The position numbers and the translations under genes are program-made. Shown one piece after another: positions 62,543 to 64,000 of a DNA stretch of 64,000 nucleotides (positions are counted from its first letter, which is position 1; each line of letters begins with the position of its first letter). The notes under the pieces were generated by a model. That model was not told the DNA's origin and did not search any database. It saw only the letters and a program-made list of their open reading frames with translations. This DNA is from Roseibium litorale (GTDB taxonomy: Bacteria; Pseudomonadota; Alphaproteobacteria; Rhizobiales; Stappiaceae): assembly GCF_014842915.1 (NCBI RefSeq), contig NZ_JACYXI010000002.1, positions 62,001 through 126,000 of the forward strand. The letters run 5' to 3'.

Positions 62543-63265
62543 TTAGCTCTGGGAGGCCGTTGACGGTCCCATGTCCATGGACACGGTGTCAAAGACCACT
62601 GCATCTTCGGCCTTCTTCAGCGCCATGTTCGCCGCCTGGGCATCGTTGTTCTTCAGCGCCGTGCTTGCGGTGTCGAGGCTCGAGGACAGCGTGTCATAGG
62701 GAACCACGGCAAAGGCGTAGCTGACGTTCTGATCGACCAGAACCGCTTCTTCCGCGGCCTGCTTGTGATCACCCTTCTTCAAGGCCGCGTTGGCCTTGGT
62801 CAGGTGGCCGGCGTCCTCGGGCTTCACCGAATAGGCGTCCTGAACCATGATCTGCGAGGCAAGCGGCACGTAATCCTTGTCCGCGTCTACCTTCGTGCTG
62901 GCTGCGGCCACCTTGTCGAGCTTGGTTGCATCGGCCTTGGCGGAGGTGGAGAAGGTCTGGGCCTTGGCGACCAGATCTGTTGCTGCCTTGATGTCGCCGT
63001 TATAGATGGCGATCCGGGCTGCATGCAGGGCTTCCATCGCACTGCCACCGTCGTCGGAAAGCTTCAGAAAGTCCTTTTCAAGCTTTGTGCTGTCCTTCTT
63101 GGCTGCGGCTGGCTGGGCCACCGCCACAGGTTTTGCCGCCTGTTCGCCCTGCGTTGCCGGGGCAGGTGCTGTCTTCATGGCCTCCGCGGCATAGACGGAT
63201 CCCGCAGCAGTTCCTGCCAGAAGAATGGCGGCGGCAACAGGGGCAAAAATTGTCTTCGTTTTCAT
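62543..63265 (-). CDS. YfdX-family periplasmic protein
   Basis: A 240-residue exported protein. The signal peptide (MKTKTIFAPVAAAILLAGTA) ends near VYAAEA, and a low-complexity Ala/Pro/Lys linker leads to the helical YfdX domain (about 60-235). LVDQNVSYAFAVVPYDTLSSSL and KALKNNDAQAANMALKKAEDAVVF-like stretches are family-typical (key NVSYAFAVVPYDTL). YfdX proteins are linked to acid or antibiotic stress in enterobacteria, but their molecular role is not settled. It stands alone between rutR and arfB. Confidence 0.85.
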   Translation of the reverse strand: MKTKTIFAPVAAAILLAGTAAGSVYAAEAMKTAPAPATQGEQAAKPVAVAQPAAAKKDSTKLEKDFLKLSDDGGSAMEALHAARIAIYNGDIKAATDLVAKAQTFSTSAKADATKLDKVAAASTKVDADKDYVPLASQIMVQDAYSVKPEDAGHLTKANAALKKGDHKQAAEEAVLVDQNVSYAFAVVPYDTLSSSLDTASTALKNNDAQAANMALKKAEDAVVFDTVSMDMGPSTASQS

Positions 63266-63478
63266 GATCGTATCTCCTCGGTTACGTATAACCTTCCGGC
63301 CCGGCCGTCGTTTTCGCGGCTGCCATCGTCGGAGGACAACAGGTCATGTGGGTCTGCCAATCGCAGCTGCAAGCTATTGTTCTGTTAAAGATTCTTCATG
63401 TGACATGCCTTGGTTTTGACCTCTTTGGGGCATTCAGGCAGGTTTAAGGCGACTCAGGATTACGCAAGCGGGGACACG

Positions 63479-63949
63479 ATGGGCGGCGCAGAAGAGCAGA
63501 GCCAGGGGCCAGGATTGGGCCGGCGCCATATAGCTGTCACGGACCGCTATGCGATATCGGAGAAGGATCTGTCCGAAGACTTCATCCGCGCTTCCGGGCC
63601 GGGCGGGCAGAACGTCAACAAGGTTTCGACTGCCGTGCAGCTACGGTTCGATCTGGAGGGAAACGCGACGCTGCCTGCGGACGTGAAGGCACGGGCGGCC
63701 CGCCTGGCCGGGAGCCGGCTGACCCTTGGCGGAGAGATCCTGATTCAGGCCGACCGGTTCCGGACCCGCGAGCGCAATCGTGAGGACGCGCTGGAGAGAC
63801 TGGTGGCTCTGCTGGAAAAGGCTTGCGAGCGCCCGAAACCGCGCAAGGCCACAAAGCCGACGCTTGGCTCCAAGAAGCGGCGGCTTGAATCCAAAAAGCA
63901 GCGCGGTGAAATCAAGAAGATGCGCGGCCGCTCCGGCGCAATGGACTGA
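63479..63949 (+). CDS. arfB: Alternative ribosome-rescue peptidyl-tRNA hydrolase ArfB
   Basis: A 156-residue release-factor-like hydrolase that frees stalled ribosomes lacking a stop codon. The catalytic GGQ lies at 42-44 in ASGPGGQNVNKVSTAVQLRF. The long basic C-terminal tail (KKRRLESKKQRGEIKKMRGR) inserts in the mRNA channel. The ATG at 63479 has GGGGA upstream; an in-frame ATG at 63410 would add 23 residues without family similarity. After its stop (63949) the last 51 bases show nothing recognised. Confidence 0.94.
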   Translation: MGGAEEQSQGPGLGRRHIAVTDRYAISEKDLSEDFIRASGPGGQNVNKVSTAVQLRFDLEGNATLPADVKARAARLAGSRLTLGGEILIQADRFRTRERNREDALERLVALLEKACERPKPRKATKPTLGSKKRRLESKKQRGEIKKMRGRSGAMD

Positions 63950-64000
63950 AGGCTGCGCGGTCTTCTATCCCTAGCCGGTCAGACGGCTCGGGCCGGAGAA

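Overview
The window reads as chromosomal DNA of a GC-rich alphaproteobacterium. The order dusB-ntrB-ntrC / ntrY-ntrX-trkA-dat-hfq-hflX next to a fused ispDF is typical of Hyphomicrobiales and relatives. The catabolic repertoire and the palindromic intergenic repeats would suit a Labrenzia/Roseibium/Stappia-like marine or rhizosphere organism. That genus-level guess is inference. No rRNA, tRNA, CRISPR array, prophage or classical insertion sequence was recognised.

Layout. (1) 1-2 kb, minus strand: the 5' end of a secreted protein, pncC and ispDF. (2) 2-14 kb, plus strand: dusB-ntrBC as one overlapping operon closed by a clear terminator, then ntrYX, trkA, a D-amino-acid transaminase, hfq and hflX, ending in a strong terminator. 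(3) 14-19 kb, minus strand: nucleotide-sugar genes fcl, gmd, ugd and galE, with cysQ and a BadF-type sugar kinase diverging. (4) 21-32 kb: a complete five-step histidine utilisation locus (hutC-hutF diverging from hutI-hutH-hutG-hutU) followed by a polar amino-acid ABC importer, probably for histidine or urocanate. (5) 32-38 kb: a MocR-type regulator diverging from a spermidine/putrescine-type ABC importer whose last permease has an unusual C-terminal tail. (6) 38-45 kb: a hydroxycinnamate-type catabolic locus (acyl-CoA dehydrogenase, SDR, feruloyl-CoA synthase diverging from crotonase, MarR, amidohydrolase). (7) 45-51 kb: the NAGGN dipeptide osmoprotectant locus (M42 peptidase, ngg, asnO) with a divergent MarR regulator, then mazG. 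(8) 52-62.5 kb: reductive pyrimidine catabolism (dihydropyrimidinase, N-carbamoyl-beta-alanine amidohydrolase type hydrolase, omega-amino-acid aminotransferase) with an ABC importer and two tandem RutR-like TetR regulators. (9) 62.5-64 kb: a YfdX-family periplasmic protein and arfB.

Functional picture. Nitrogen-status control (NtrBC, NtrYX) sits beside several nitrogen-scavenging routes: histidine, polyamine-type solutes and pyrimidines. An aromatic catabolic locus and compatible-solute synthesis accompany them.

The least explained signals are the intergenic palindromic repeats. At least five families occur as inverted doublets resembling REPINs, and one short palindrome recurs as singletons. 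Two small nuclease genes (DUF559 type and GIY-YIG type) interrupt the pyrimidine operon and are each closely bordered by such repeats. One repeat appears to have been absorbed into the N-terminus of an ABC ATPase. Two near-perfect RutR-type operators lie upstream of the tandem TetR pair.
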